Assembly: GCA_022711755.1 (NCBI GenBank)
Contig: JAKLEA010000007.1
Location: forward strand, 124,001 to 188,000
Direction of reading: 5' to 3'
Length of the DNA: 64,000 bases
DNA from: Planctomycetota bacterium
GTDB taxonomy: Bacteria > Planctomycetota > Brocadiia > SM23-32 > JAKLEA01
Under the pieces are notes generated by a model. It had not been told where the DNA came from, searched no databases, and worked only from the letters and a program-made list of their open reading frames with translations. Positions 8,642 through 16,654 of the stretch are shown piece after piece. The translations under genes and the position numbers were made by a program. Position 1 is the first letter of the stretch. Every line of letters starts with the position of its first letter.

Positions 8642-9787
8642 ATGCCCCCTAAGGATCGAGTCATTACAGTCGCTCTTGACGCCAGGATGGCCTCTCACAC
8701 GGGCATCGGACGATACATACGCACCCTTGTGAAAGCTTTTGCCGATAGCGGCGTAAGCGAATTCCGAATGGTCGTCGCTCTGAATCCGGAACAGGATGCG
8801 GATTTCATCCCCGAAAGCGACTCCGTATCGGTCTTCCGATACAGACGTCATATTGAAATATATCGCCCAGCAGAGCATATAATCATGCCGGGTGAACTGA
8901 AGAGAACCGGCGCGGATATCGTCCATTTTCCCCATTTTGCCGGGCCGTGGACATGCCCGTTGCCTAAGGTTGTGACGATACATGACATCACGTATATCCG
9001 TTTCCCTGAAGTTGCTCCCTCGCGCCTGATGGCCATGTATGCCGCTGCGTTATTAGGTCACGCGGCAGGAAGCGCGAAGGTTGTTTTGACAACCACCGAT
9101 CATGCCACCAATGACGTGATTCAGAATCTTGGTCTCCCGCCCGACAGAATAATCACAAGCCCGCTCACGGTATGCGATTTTCAGGAAATGCTAACCTCGC
9201 TCCCGCCTGGAAAACCGCCGCCGCCGTTGGATAAACCGCCCGGTTACATCCTGTATGTCGGCAACCATCTGCCGCATAAGAATCTCCCCCGGCTTATTCG
9301 GGCGTTTGCGCTTGTGCGCGATATGCTGCCGGATTGCCGTCTTGCGCTGGTTGGCAGAAAAGGCAGAAACACGCCTGAACTTGAAACTGAGATTTCCCGC
9401 GCGGAACTGGGTGATTGCGTCCATATTCTGGGCCATGTATCGGAGGATGAACTGGCGGCATGCTACAGAAACGCCCGGCTTTTCGTCTTTCCCTCCCTCA
9501 TGGAAGGATTCGGGCTTCCCCTGCTGGAAGCGTTTGCCGCCGGTGTGCCGGTTGCGGCATCCAACGTCGGCCCCCTCCCGGAAGTCGGCGGGGACGCCTT
9601 CATCGGCTTCAATCCTGAGTCGGAGCCTGAAATCGCCGGGGCAATCATTGCCGCGTTGAAATCAGAAGATATTCGCAGGCAACTGGTTTCGCGCGGGCGG
9701 GCGCGCCTAGAGCAGTTCACACCAAAACGCATGCTTGAAGGAACTCTTCGCGCGTATCGCGCAGCGTGCCGGCGCAGAAATCTTTAA
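8642..9787 (+). CDS. GT4-family glycosyltransferase
   Basis: Cytoplasmic GT-B fold transferase of 381 residues that probably adds a sugar to the lipid-linked glycan made by this cluster. The N-terminal domain begins VALDARMASHTGIGRYIRTL, the typical acceptor-side opening. The C-terminal donor domain has YVGNHLPHKNLPRLIRAF, LALVGRKG and the E-x7-E motif region SLMEGFGLPLLEAFAAGVPV followed by ASNVGPLPEVGGDA. The ATG lies one base after the previous stop, with AAAGGA overlapping the end of the kinase gene, so the two are translationally coupled. The nucleotide-sugar and linkage cannot be told from sequence. Confidence 0.9.
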   Translation: MPPKDRVITVALDARMASHTGIGRYIRTLVKAFADSGVSEFRMVVALNPEQDADFIPESDSVSVFRYRRHIEIYRPAEHIIMPGELKRTGADIVHFPHFAGPWTCPLPKVVTIHDITYIRFPEVAPSRLMAMYAAALLGHAAGSAKVVLTTTDHATNDVIQNLGLPPDRIITSPLTVCDFQEMLTSLPPGKPPPPLDKPPGYILYVGNHLPHKNLPRLIRAFALVRDMLPDCRLALVGRKGRNTPELETEISRAELGDCVHILGHVSEDELAACYRNARLFVFPSLMEGFGLPLLEAFAAGVPVAASNVGPLPEVGGDAFIGFNPESEPEIAGAIIAALKSEDIRRQLVSRGRARLEQFTPKRMLEGTLRAYRAACRRRNL

Positions 9788-9853
9788 TCATAAAAGCGTC
9801 CGCATCACATGCCTGCAATCATGTTATTTATGGTTTCTCCACTGAGTTTTCCG

Positions 9854-9882
9854 TTGACACCAGTCCATTAGGCATGTAGTTT
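9854..9882 (+). promoter_or_regulatory. Promoter candidate for rpmF-plsX
   Basis: TTGACA, 17-base spacer, TAGTTT, lying about 125 bases before rpmF. Confidence 0.45.
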
Positions 9883-9893
9883 GGATTAGTCTT

Positions 9894-9911
9894 GGCGCAT
9901 TGTAATGCGCC
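9894..9911 (+). promoter_or_regulatory. 18-base perfect palindrome in rpmF leader
   Basis: GGCGCATT-gt-AATGCGCC, starting 11 bases after the -10 box described just upstream. It could be an operator at the transcription start or an RNA hairpin. The sequence does not match the FapR site known from Firmicutes. Confidence 0.4.
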
Positions 9912-10008
9912 GGCCAGAACAGCGAAGCATGAAACGCCGAACCGCATCCACATGGCGGCTTGACGTTTTTTAATGGTTGGTCTTTTGTGAACTGAAGGGA
10001 AAAAGGAA

Positions 10009-10233
10009 ATGGCCCTTCCGAAAAGGAAGATATCCTCTTCGCGCGGACGCAAGAGGAGAACGCACCAGAAGTTGCACGTTCGCTCGATCCCGAAGTCTGC
10101 CAAAAAGCGCAGCGGAGCGCAGTCCGCCAAGTTCTTCTGCCCGAACTGCAAGCAGGTCAAACCATCTCACGCCATGTGCCCTAACTGTGGTTATTACAGG
10201 GGACGTATGGCAGCCACGCTGGAGAAGCGCTAG
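10009..10233 (+). CDS. rpmF: Ribosomal protein bL32
   Basis: Large-subunit ribosomal protein of 74 residues. The N-terminus MALPKRKISSSRGRKRRTHQ is diagnostic. The zinc-binding form is present (FFCPNCKQVK and MCPNCGYYRG, two CxxC pairs), so this is the Zn-dependent type. A purine-rich AAAAGGAA precedes the start. It is followed two bases later by plsX, the widespread rpmF-plsX arrangement. The DUF177 (YceD) gene that often precedes rpmF is absent. Confidence 0.97.
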   Translation: MALPKRKISSSRGRKRRTHQKLHVRSIPKSAKKRSGAQSAKFFCPNCKQVKPSHAMCPNCGYYRGRMAATLEKR

Positions 10234-10235
10234 GG

Positions 10236-11261
10236 ATGCGGATCGCCGTTGACGCGATGGGCGGCGACCGGGCGCCCTGCGAAGTTGTCAAGGGAACCAT
10301 TGACGCCGCAAAGGTTTATCCACGCGATGAGTTCATTCTCGTCGGAGATGAAACCGCCATCAAATTGGAACTGGGCGCAGCCGGGGCCAGAAAACGCAAC
10401 CTGAGGATCATACATGCCCCGGAAATGGTGGGCATGGAGGAGTCCCCGGTCAAGGCCCTGCGCAGCAAACAGGGAACCTCCATAGCCGTCGCCATCGAAA
10501 CCATTGCCAAAGGCGAGGCTGACGCCGTCGTAAGCGCAGGACACACGGGCGCGACAGTCGCCGCAGCCTGTCTGGGATTAAAAAGGCTGAAAGGGTGTGT
10601 GCGTCCGGGAATAGCAGTCTGCCTGCCGACGCTCGAAGATCGGTTCATCGTCATCTGTGACGCCGGCGCGAATATCGCCGCCAAGCCGATCCACCTTTTT
10701 CAATACGGCGTCATGGCAAGGGTTTTTGCCGCGAATGTCCTGGAGGTGGAAGACCCAAGTATCGGCCTGCTCAATGTTGGAACCGAGGAAGGCAAAGGGA
10801 CCGATCTCGTCAAGGAAGCCTATAACCTGCTCAAGGATTCATCGCTCAATTTTATCGGGAATATGGAAGGGAGAGATATCGCCACAGGGGCGGCGGATAT
10901 CTGTGTCTGCGAAGGTTTTGTCGGGAATATTATCCTGAAACTCAGCGAGGGTCTTGCGATGAGCCTTATGAAAACCATCGGCGAGGAATGCACAAAAGGG
11001 CCTTGGACGCAACTGGGGCTTGCCCTCAGCAAACCCGCCTTGCGTTCAATAAAGGACCGTATTGACTTTTCTGAATATGGCGGCGCCCCGCTGCTGGGAA
11101 TTGACGGGGTCATCATCGTCTCCCACGGAAGTTCCAATGCGAAGGCAATCACCAGCGCCATTAGGGAATCGCTGAAGTTCGTCAGTTCAGACGTGAATCG
11201 CAAGATCGAGGCGGAACTGGCAAAGCATGCCCGACATCCCGCAACCCACGCGGCCGAGTAA
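10236..11261 (+). CDS. plsX: Phosphate acyltransferase PlsX
   Basis: Converts acyl-ACP and phosphate to acyl-phosphate, the first step of the PlsX/PlsY route to phosphatidic acid; peripheral membrane. 341 residues, the usual length. Signature segments are AVDAMGGDRAPCEVVKG at the start, VSAGHTGATVAAACLGLKR, NVGTEEGKGTDLVKEAY, VCEGFVGNIILKLSEG and the C-terminal YGGAPLLGIDGVIIVSHGSS. The start is 2 bases after the rpmF stop. In many bacteria fabH and fabD follow; here they do not, and the next gene on this strand is an unrelated exported TIM-barrel protein. Confidence 0.96.
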   Translation: MRIAVDAMGGDRAPCEVVKGTIDAAKVYPRDEFILVGDETAIKLELGAAGARKRNLRIIHAPEMVGMEESPVKALRSKQGTSIAVAIETIAKGEADAVVSAGHTGATVAAACLGLKRLKGCVRPGIAVCLPTLEDRFIVICDAGANIAAKPIHLFQYGVMARVFAANVLEVEDPSIGLLNVGTEEGKGTDLVKEAYNLLKDSSLNFIGNMEGRDIATGAADICVCEGFVGNIILKLSEGLAMSLMKTIGEECTKGPWTQLGLALSKPALRSIKDRIDFSEYGGAPLLGIDGVIIVSHGSSNAKAITSAIRESLKFVSSDVNRKIEAELAKHARHPATHAAE

Positions 11262-11340
11262 TTCGAATCCCATCATCGCTCAGGCATGCTTACACCGCAG
11301 TTGCGTTTACGATATTGCCCACGACATTACACACTAGCGC

Positions 11341-11369
11341 GTGACATCAATGGCTCCTTGCCATATAAT
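11341..11369 (+). promoter_or_regulatory. Promoter of the TIM-barrel gene
   Basis: GTGACA, 17-base spacer, perfect TATAAT at 11364-11369, about 130 bases before the start codon at 11502. Confidence 0.55.
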
Positions 11370-11373
11370 TCCT

Positions 11374-11391
11374 GGTTGTTCCAGGTTGTTC
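11374..11391 (+). repeat. Direct repeat at the predicted transcription start
   Basis: GGTTGTTC occurs at 11374-11381 and again at 11384-11391, one DNA turn apart and just downstream of the TATAAT at 11364. The placement fits a regulator binding site. Confidence 0.35.
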
Positions 11392-11501
11392 ATCCGGATG
11401 GCCCCCAAAAAGCCTTTCATTTACCCGGGCAAAGTCCGGAAAATTGTGACAAACACCTGATCCGAGGCGTATCCCTCCTCAATTCATGGAGAGACATAAT
11501 A

Positions 11502-12395
11502 ATGGCTGGTTCCAATACAAGCAGGCGTGATCTTCTTCGCAGAGCTTTGAGTGTTTGCGGCGGGGCGGCCAGCGCCCAGGTGGCATCCGGAATCGCCGGA
11601 GCGTCGCGCGCATTCGCGCAGGAGACGGGAACCGATAAACCCCAGAAAAAGATCCCGGTTGCGGTGCAACTCTACTCCGTCCGCGACGATTGCAGTAAAG
11701 ACCTGCCTGCCACGTTGAAGGCCATTGCCGCCATGGGTTATGAGGGCGTCGAATTCGCCGGTTACTACATGCGCGGTTCAAGCCAGCTTCGCAAAATGCT
11801 GGACGATCTTGGCCTGAAGGTCGCCGGCACGCACACCGGCCTCGGCACAATCATGGGCGACGCTTTGAAGCAGACCATCGAATTCAACAAGAACATCGGA
11901 AATAAGTTCCTGATCGTCCCTGGACTTCCATCCAAGAACACTGAATCCCGCAAGTCATGGCAGGAAACCGCCAAACTCTTCAATGAAATCAGCGCCAAAG
12001 CAATAGAACAGGGCATGCGCGTGGGTTATCATAATCATTCCATCGAGTTCAAGGCTATTGACGGCGAACTGCCCTGGGATACGTTCTTTGGCGGAACCAA
12101 CAAGGAAGTCGTCATGCAACTTGACACCGGCAACGCCATTCACGGCGGCGCCGATCCCGTCTCCTTCCTTGAGAAATATCCCGGTCGCTGCGCAACTATC
12201 CACCTAAAAGAAGCGTCAAAGACCAATGACAAGGCCGTGCTCGGGGAAGGCGACGTGAACTGGCAGCGCGTCTTTGAATTGTGCGAAACCACCGGCGGAA
12301 CGGAATGGTACATCGTCGAGCAGGAGAGCTATGCCCATCCCCCGCTGAAGTGCATTGAGATGTGCCTGCAGAACATACGGAAGATGGGACGCTAA
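11502..12395 (+). CDS. Tat-exported sugar phosphate isomerase/epimerase-like TIM-barrel protein
   Basis: 297 residues. The twin-arginine signal SRRDLLRRALSVCGG near residue 8 is followed by an Ala-rich hydrophobic stretch and a likely AFA cleavage site, so the protein is folded before export. The mature part is an AP endonuclease family 2 / xylose-isomerase-like TIM barrel: VAVQLYSVRDDC, MGYEGVEFAGYY, GYHNHSIEF, MQLDTGNAIHGG, ATIHLKEAS and IVEQESY give the expected His/Glu/Asp metal ligands. Exported members are common in Planctomycetes-type bacteria and are thought to act on sugars or inositols; the substrate is unknown. The start ATG has GGAGAG 8 bases upstream. The long upstream extension of the frame is non-coding leader. 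Confidence 0.88.
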   Translation: MAGSNTSRRDLLRRALSVCGGAASAQVASGIAGASRAFAQETGTDKPQKKIPVAVQLYSVRDDCSKDLPATLKAIAAMGYEGVEFAGYYMRGSSQLRKMLDDLGLKVAGTHTGLGTIMGDALKQTIEFNKNIGNKFLIVPGLPSKNTESRKSWQETAKLFNEISAKAIEQGMRVGYHNHSIEFKAIDGELPWDTFFGGTNKEVVMQLDTGNAIHGGADPVSFLEKYPGRCATIHLKEASKTNDKAVLGEGDVNWQRVFELCETTGGTEWYIVEQESYAHPPLKCIEMCLQNIRKMGR

Positions 12396-12467
12396 TCCGT
12401 CGGCGTCATTGCGCAGAGATCGGCGCCCTGGATCAGAAGCTCGGCGCTCGGCTCAGGAGTGAAAATC

Positions 12468-12680
12468 ATGCGCGCAATCCTGACGCTGATCGTGTTTATT
12501 TGCCTTCTGCCTGTCGCCTCTTTTATCGGGCTGACTTTCATTCTGGGACACGGGAGAGTATTCCCTTATTTCTCCACATGGATTGATCGCATTGCATTCT
12601 TAGTTGTAACAATAGGCATTCCAGCCGCCGGAGCCTTCGTCTTTCATCTCAGCATGAGAGGAAAAGGGAATCGGAGTTGA
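12468..12680 (+). CDS. Small two-helix membrane protein
   Basis: 70 residues with two hydrophobic helices (ILTLIVFICLLPVASFIGL and IAFLVVTIGIPAAGAFVF) and a basic C-terminal tail (RGKGNRS). I do not recognise the family. AGGAG lies 8 bases before the ATG. It follows the TIM-barrel gene by 72 bases and could share its transcript. Confidence 0.6.
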   Translation: MRAILTLIVFICLLPVASFIGLTFILGHGRVFPYFSTWIDRIAFLVVTIGIPAAGAFVFHLSMRGKGNRS

Positions 12681-12729
12681 CGTTTTCTTGAAATCTATGC
12701 AGTCCCTGCGCGGCTGGACAGAACCGATC

Positions 12730-13146
12730 CTACAACCCCACTCCGCGCGTCATCGGGATCATCCTCCCGTACACAACACCTCGGATGCTTATCAGGCTCT
12801 CGCCCAGTTTCTTCACCTTGGATGCGCCGCCGCGGAGAACAATCACCTCAAGGCATAAGTGCTCGTCCATATGAACGTGCATTGTTGATACGATAAGTTT
12901 GAAGTTGTCGTGTTGAACGTCCGCCAATCGCTGCGCCAGTTCCATCCCTTCGTGATTGTAGACTACGGTTACAATGGCGGTTATATCCGCAGCGCCAGCC
13001 TTCCACTCCTCCTGCACCAGCGCCTCGCGAATCAGATCGCGCACGGCTTCCGACCTGTTTGTGTAACCCTTGGTACCGCTGAGTTCTTCAAACTTCTTCA
13101 GCAGGTCCCCCTCCAGCGAGATTGCTATCCGTTCAATCGGCGGCAT
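12730..13146 (-). CDS. nikR: Nickel-responsive regulator NikR
   Basis: Ribbon-helix-helix repressor with a C-terminal ACT-like nickel domain; represses nickel uptake when Ni(II) is bound. 138 residues, full family length. The RHH part is RIAISLEGDLLKKFEELS with GYTNRSEAVRDLIR. The high-affinity nickel site is complete by alignment with the E. coli protein: QH79, H90 and H92 in the MHVH motif, and C98 in HLCLEV. The start at 13146 has AGGAGG 8 bases upstream; the frame extends further but without a ribosome site. It is divergent from a membrane protein gene, a natural candidate target. Confidence 0.95.
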   Translation of the reverse strand: MPPIERIAISLEGDLLKKFEELSGTKGYTNRSEAVRDLIREALVQEEWKAGAADITAIVTVVYNHEGMELAQRLADVQHDNFKLIVSTMHVHMDEHLCLEVIVLRGGASKVKKLGESLISIRGVVYGRMIPMTRGVGL

Positions 13147-13244
13147 GACCTTGTTCCTCCTGAATCGTATCCGGTTGGATCGTCCTCCCTGACAACCCTT
13201 TCCCGTTCGCCCGACCGCACAACCCACAACCGACACGAAATAGT

Positions 13245-13273
13245 TTAATACCATCCCATCGGCGCCGCCACAA
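13245..13273 (-). promoter_or_regulatory. Promoter candidate for nikR
   Basis: On the minus strand TTGTGG, 17 bases, TATTAA, about 100 bases before the nikR start. Confidence 0.35.
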
Positions 13274-13336
13274 TAATGCCGATTGCGCAACGACTTGCGA
13301 TTTCAGCCCGTCAACCCGCAAAGCGTCTGCCATTCC

Positions 13337-13366
13337 TTGACACGGAAACGCGCCATGTGCTAACGT
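13337..13366 (+). promoter_or_regulatory. Promoter candidate, probable leaderless start
   Basis: TTGACA, 18 bases, TAACGT; the -10 ends 8 bases before the ATG at 13375, which has no Shine-Dalgarno. Confidence 0.4.
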
Positions 13367-13374
13367 GGCCGCGC

Positions 13375-13980
13375 ATGGACGGACTTGGCTTCCTCTGGAA
13401 TCACAGGGGCGTCGCCGGATACGCCGCGATCGTATTCTTTGCCGGAATGACGGCGGCTTGGCCCGTTATGAAGTTTCGGGTAAGGTTCCTTTCAACCTTC
13501 CCCGTCGCCTTCCTGACGTGGATTCGCGTGGTTCTGGGAAATGATCCGAGCTTGCCGAAGATGGCGTTGTTCATCTTCGGATTCAACAGCGTGGCCATGT
13601 TCGTCTACATGTCGGCGGGAATAATCAGGGGACTGCCCTGGATCGTGGCATTCTGGACCGGGCTGAACATCGGCGTCGTGATGGCAAGAGCATCGGACCT
13701 TGACGCATTCGCGTATCCCGGCCATCCGGCGGATCACAAGGTTGAGCAGTCCGCCGCAGGCATGGCCATTGCGGTTCTTTGTTTCCTGCTTACGTTGTCG
13801 CTTGAGCTGCCCTGCTTCTGGTTCAGCATCGCAATGGGCATCTCTCTGAGCACAGATACATCAGTCGGCAGTCTGACGGATATCTGGTTGGTTCGCGCAA
13901 AGGTCTATGCGACGTTCATAGTCCCTGCGCTTTTTATCTCAGCGGTGGCCGAAAGCCGGGCAATAAGCGGCATTCGGTAG
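13375..13980 (+). CDS. Polytopic membrane protein, weakly SpoIIM-like
   Basis: About 201 residues with five or six hydrophobic helices. The pattern of a loop-flanked helix ([20 protein letters not shown]), a Gly-rich helix ([12 protein letters not shown]) and an [13 protein letters not shown] segment recalls the stage II sporulation protein M/DUF95 family, where a conserved Glu-x-Pro precedes a helix; this similarity is weak. The loop between them contains GHPADHK. It is divergent from nikR, so nickel-dependent control or a role in nickel entry is possible, but this is inference from position only. The chosen start follows a promoter-like TTGACA/TAACGT; an ATG at 13276 is the upstream alternative. 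Confidence 0.6.
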   Translation: MDGLGFLWNHRGVAGYAAIVFFAGMTAAWPVMKFRVRFLSTFPVAFLTWIRVVLGNDPSLPKMALFIFGFNSVAMFVYMSAGIIRGLPWIVAFWTGLNIGVVMARASDLDAFAYPGHPADHKVEQSAAGMAIAVLCFLLTLSLELPCFWFSIAMGISLSTDTSVGSLTDIWLVRAKVYATFIVPALFISAVAESRAISGIR

Positions 13981-14020
13981 CTCGCGAGAGATGCTTTTTC
14001 ACAAGTCGAAAGAGTCATCA

Positions 14021-15139
14021 ATGCGCGCTCGTCTGGTCCTTCAGGATGGAACAGTCTACGTGGGACGCTCCTTCGGCGCCGAAGGAACGACCGACGGCGA
14101 AGTCGTCTTCAACACCTCGATGACCGGCTACCAGGAAATCCTCACGGACCCGTCCTACTGCGGTCAGATCGTCACCATGACCTACCCCCACATCGGGAAT
14201 TATGGAGTCAACCGGGAGGACATCGAGTCGGCTCGTCCGAATGTTGCCGGTTTCGTCGTGAGGGAATACAGTAAATTGAGCAGCAATTTCCGATCGGAGC
14301 AGTCCCTGAACGACTACCTGCGTAACGCGGGCATCATCGGAATTGAGGAGGTGGACACACGGGCGTTGACGCGCAAGATCAGGATAACGGGCGCAATGCC
14401 GGGCCTGATAACCACAACCGACGAAAGCGACGCAGAACTGAGGGCAAAGGCGGCATCCCTGCCTGGAATGGGCGGGCAGAACCTTGTCCCCAAGGTCACT
14501 TGCAAGAAAAGCTACGAGTGGCGAGCTGGAATGGAATCCGTCTTCTCGCCGCATCCCGTAAAAAAGACCAACGCAATCGTCAAGGTCGTCGTTATTGACT
14601 GCGGCGCCAAGCAGAGCATCCTGCGATGGCTGGTTGAATCCGGTTGCGACTTGACGGTAGTCCCAGCCGGGACTACGGCTGAAGAAATCCTGGCCATGAA
14701 TCCGCATGGCGTTTTCCTGTCCAATGGCCCCGGAGACCCCGCCGTCGTTCATGATGTAATAGCTGCGGTGAAAGGACTGCTCGAGCGCAAACCGATATTC
14801 GGTATTTGCCTCGGACATCAGATTCTATCCTTGGCGCTGGGGGCGGAGACTTTCAAGTTGAAATTCGGCCACCGTGGCGGCAACCAACCGGTACAGGACG
14901 TTAAGACAAAACACATCGGCATAACTGCGCAGAACCACGGTTTCGCCGTCCGCCCCGAAAGCCTTGAAGGAACAGGATTACGGGTGACGGAGATCAACCT
15001 GAACGATCGCACTATCGAAGGTGTCGAACACGAGGAATTGCCGGTATTCGCCGTGCAGTATCATCCCGAAGCCGGCCCGGGACCGCACGATGCCACGCAT
15101 CTGTTCGCCAGATTCACCGAAATGTTGCGCGTGGCATGA
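14021..15139 (+). CDS. carA: Carbamoyl-phosphate synthase small subunit
   Basis: Glutaminase subunit that delivers ammonia to CarB for carbamoyl phosphate, feeding arginine and pyrimidine synthesis. 372 residues. The N-terminal domain has [20 protein letters not shown] and [19 protein letters not shown]. The C-terminal class I amidotransferase has LSNGPGDP, the nucleophile Cys in [13 protein letters not shown], and the His/Glu of [14 protein letters not shown]. The ATG at 14021 has GAAAGAG 7 bases upstream; an ATG at 13991 is less likely. carB is not in the window. Confidence 0.97.
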   Translation: MRARLVLQDGTVYVGRSFGAEGTTDGEVVFNTSMTGYQEILTDPSYCGQIVTMTYPHIGNYGVNREDIESARPNVAGFVVREYSKLSSNFRSEQSLNDYLRNAGIIGIEEVDTRALTRKIRITGAMPGLITTTDESDAELRAKAASLPGMGGQNLVPKVTCKKSYEWRAGMESVFSPHPVKKTNAIVKVVVIDCGAKQSILRWLVESGCDLTVVPAGTTAEEILAMNPHGVFLSNGPGDPAVVHDVIAAVKGLLERKPIFGICLGHQILSLALGAETFKLKFGHRGGNQPVQDVKTKHIGITAQNHGFAVRPESLEGTGLRVTEINLNDRTIEGVEHEELPVFAVQYHPEAGPGPHDATHLFARFTEMLRVA

Positions 15140-15166
15140 GTTCCAAAACTCATGCGATTTCCCGTG

Positions 15167-16651
15167 TCACGTCAGACGCAATAAATCGGAGCAGAAACGC
15201 CCGATAATGTTCTGTGATTGAGCCGACATATTCAGCGCTTTATACATTAAAGCGTCAATTCGTGATATCGCCGAGGCGGTTTCGCTTGCGGCACATTCTT
15301 TTTCAACGCATCGGGCGGCAATTTCCTTCAATTTCATCTTCTCATTTTCCCGTAAAGGGATGATTGGAATCCGGGCGACATAACCCGGCGTTATCATGTT
15401 CGTCCTCAGCATTATCCCCCTGACCATGTATGTAACAAGACTGCTATTAAGATAGCCAAGAAGCCACAACAATTCCTCCGAATCCCCAAATATCCCCGCA
15501 TTTACGCCGAATACTGCCATGGCCGGCTTCAGGCATGCTCCGAACGGAACCCCCATTGACGAGCATATCAGCCCATGCTCGGTTATCAGTTTCTTACTGC
15601 GAACGATGAAGTTTGGCATTTCCTCGTCCAACTTCAGATAATCAGTTCTGAGAAATGCGTCCGGCTTGCAATAGAAACGCCTTGAGCCGGGATTCTTATA
15701 AAATGGAATCATATGGGTCGGTTTTTTAGTGTCCGACAGGAATTCGCGATCGTTGCCGGTCGAAACGCCTGTAACGCACCGGAACACCTCGCCAAGCCTC
15801 CGCCCCTTGAACAGAAGCATGATCTCCCTCGGGCATTCAACTACCAGTTCCGAATAATCGCGGTGATCCGTAAGAACGGTCTCGCTCATTCTTTGCGTAT
15901 GGAATTTGCCGTCTATAATCGCTCTGTGAAAATCTGGAGTTGATGCGCTGCGATTCATTGCGCGCAAATGCCATTCCTCGCCGCAATATCCCGATCCCTT
16001 ATTGCTGCCTTTGCGCAGAATCATCACGCAAGTGCGAACATCCGCTCCCTGCGAGTGAAACTGATCGGTCGGACAGAGCGCCAATACGAGCAACGAACAT
16101 TCATTCAGGATTTTCAGGCGCAGGTTGCAGTGATTGCGCGCCGTCATGAAACTGTCGTTTGTAATAACTCCGATTACAGCCCCCTCCTTTGCCATGTCAA
16201 TCATGGCATACAGAAACATCGAATACATGTTCCAGACCCCGGTGTCACAAAATACCTTTCTGAGCCGGGCCTTGTTCATCCTGATGTAGTCAACCTCATG
16301 GCAGTTGAACGGCGGGTTGGCAACATAGAAATCGTAGTCGGGATGCACAGGTTTTCTCTGTGATTTCCAATCGGCATAATATGACAGGAAATCGCGCTGC
16401 TTGAATCGAGCCATCTCATGCTTGCCCCAGTCGCGAATATCAAACCCGTCAATAATCTTCCCCTTCCGCGCAAACGGCGATGACAATTCCTCCCGCCCGA
16501 CGCATGGGTCAAGAACTGTCCTGCCGCCCGGATTGGCGCGTAGCATCTCGGCAGCAATAAACTCGGCGACGAATTCCGGAGTGGAATAATAGCCGGTTTC
16601 TCGACGATCAAATCCATCCGATGTCAAAATTCGCTTGTTATGCCTGCCCAT
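15167..16651 (-). CDS. Orphan N6-adenine DNA methyltransferase with TaqI-like specificity domain
   Basis: 494 residues. The N-terminal Rossmann part has the SAM-binding motif I LDPCVGREEL (47-56) and the catalytic motif IV NPPF (112-115), typical of gamma-type adenine methyltransferases. The C-terminal half resembles the TaqI/type IIG target-recognition domain (RFYCKPDAFLRTDYLK, LGYLNSSLVTYMV, ARIPIIPL). No PD-(D/E)xK nuclease domain is seen N-terminally, where type IIG enzymes carry one, and no restriction gene is adjacent, so a solitary methyltransferase is inferred. It starts 3 bases after the sulfatase stop codon and has no clear ribosome site of its own, so it probably depends on translational coupling. 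Its 3' end converges on carA. Confidence 0.8.
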   Translation of the reverse strand: MGRHNKRILTSDGFDRRETGYYSTPEFVAEFIAAEMLRANPGGRTVLDPCVGREELSSPFARKGKIIDGFDIRDWGKHEMARFKQRDFLSYYADWKSQRKPVHPDYDFYVANPPFNCHEVDYIRMNKARLRKVFCDTGVWNMYSMFLYAMIDMAKEGAVIGVITNDSFMTARNHCNLRLKILNECSLLVLALCPTDQFHSQGADVRTCVMILRKGSNKGSGYCGEEWHLRAMNRSASTPDFHRAIIDGKFHTQRMSETVLTDHRDYSELVVECPREIMLLFKGRRLGEVFRCVTGVSTGNDREFLSDTKKPTHMIPFYKNPGSRRFYCKPDAFLRTDYLKLDEEMPNFIVRSKKLITEHGLICSSMGVPFGACLKPAMAVFGVNAGIFGDSEELLWLLGYLNSSLVTYMVRGIMLRTNMITPGYVARIPIIPLRENEKMKLKEIAARCVEKECAASETASAISRIDALMYKALNMSAQSQNIIGRFCSDLLRLT

Positions 16652-16654
16652 GAA

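Noticed and set aside
11246..11275. TTCGAATCCC resembling a tRNA T-arm
   Set aside because: It overlaps the plsX stop codon, and no acceptor stem, D-arm or anticodon arm can be drawn around it.
14018..14818. 266-codon minus-strand frame opposite carA
   Set aside because: carA is unambiguous; the antisense frame has no family features.
15167..16651. Type IIG restriction-modification enzyme
   Set aside because: The chain starts almost directly at the methyltransferase domain and shows no N-terminal nuclease motif.
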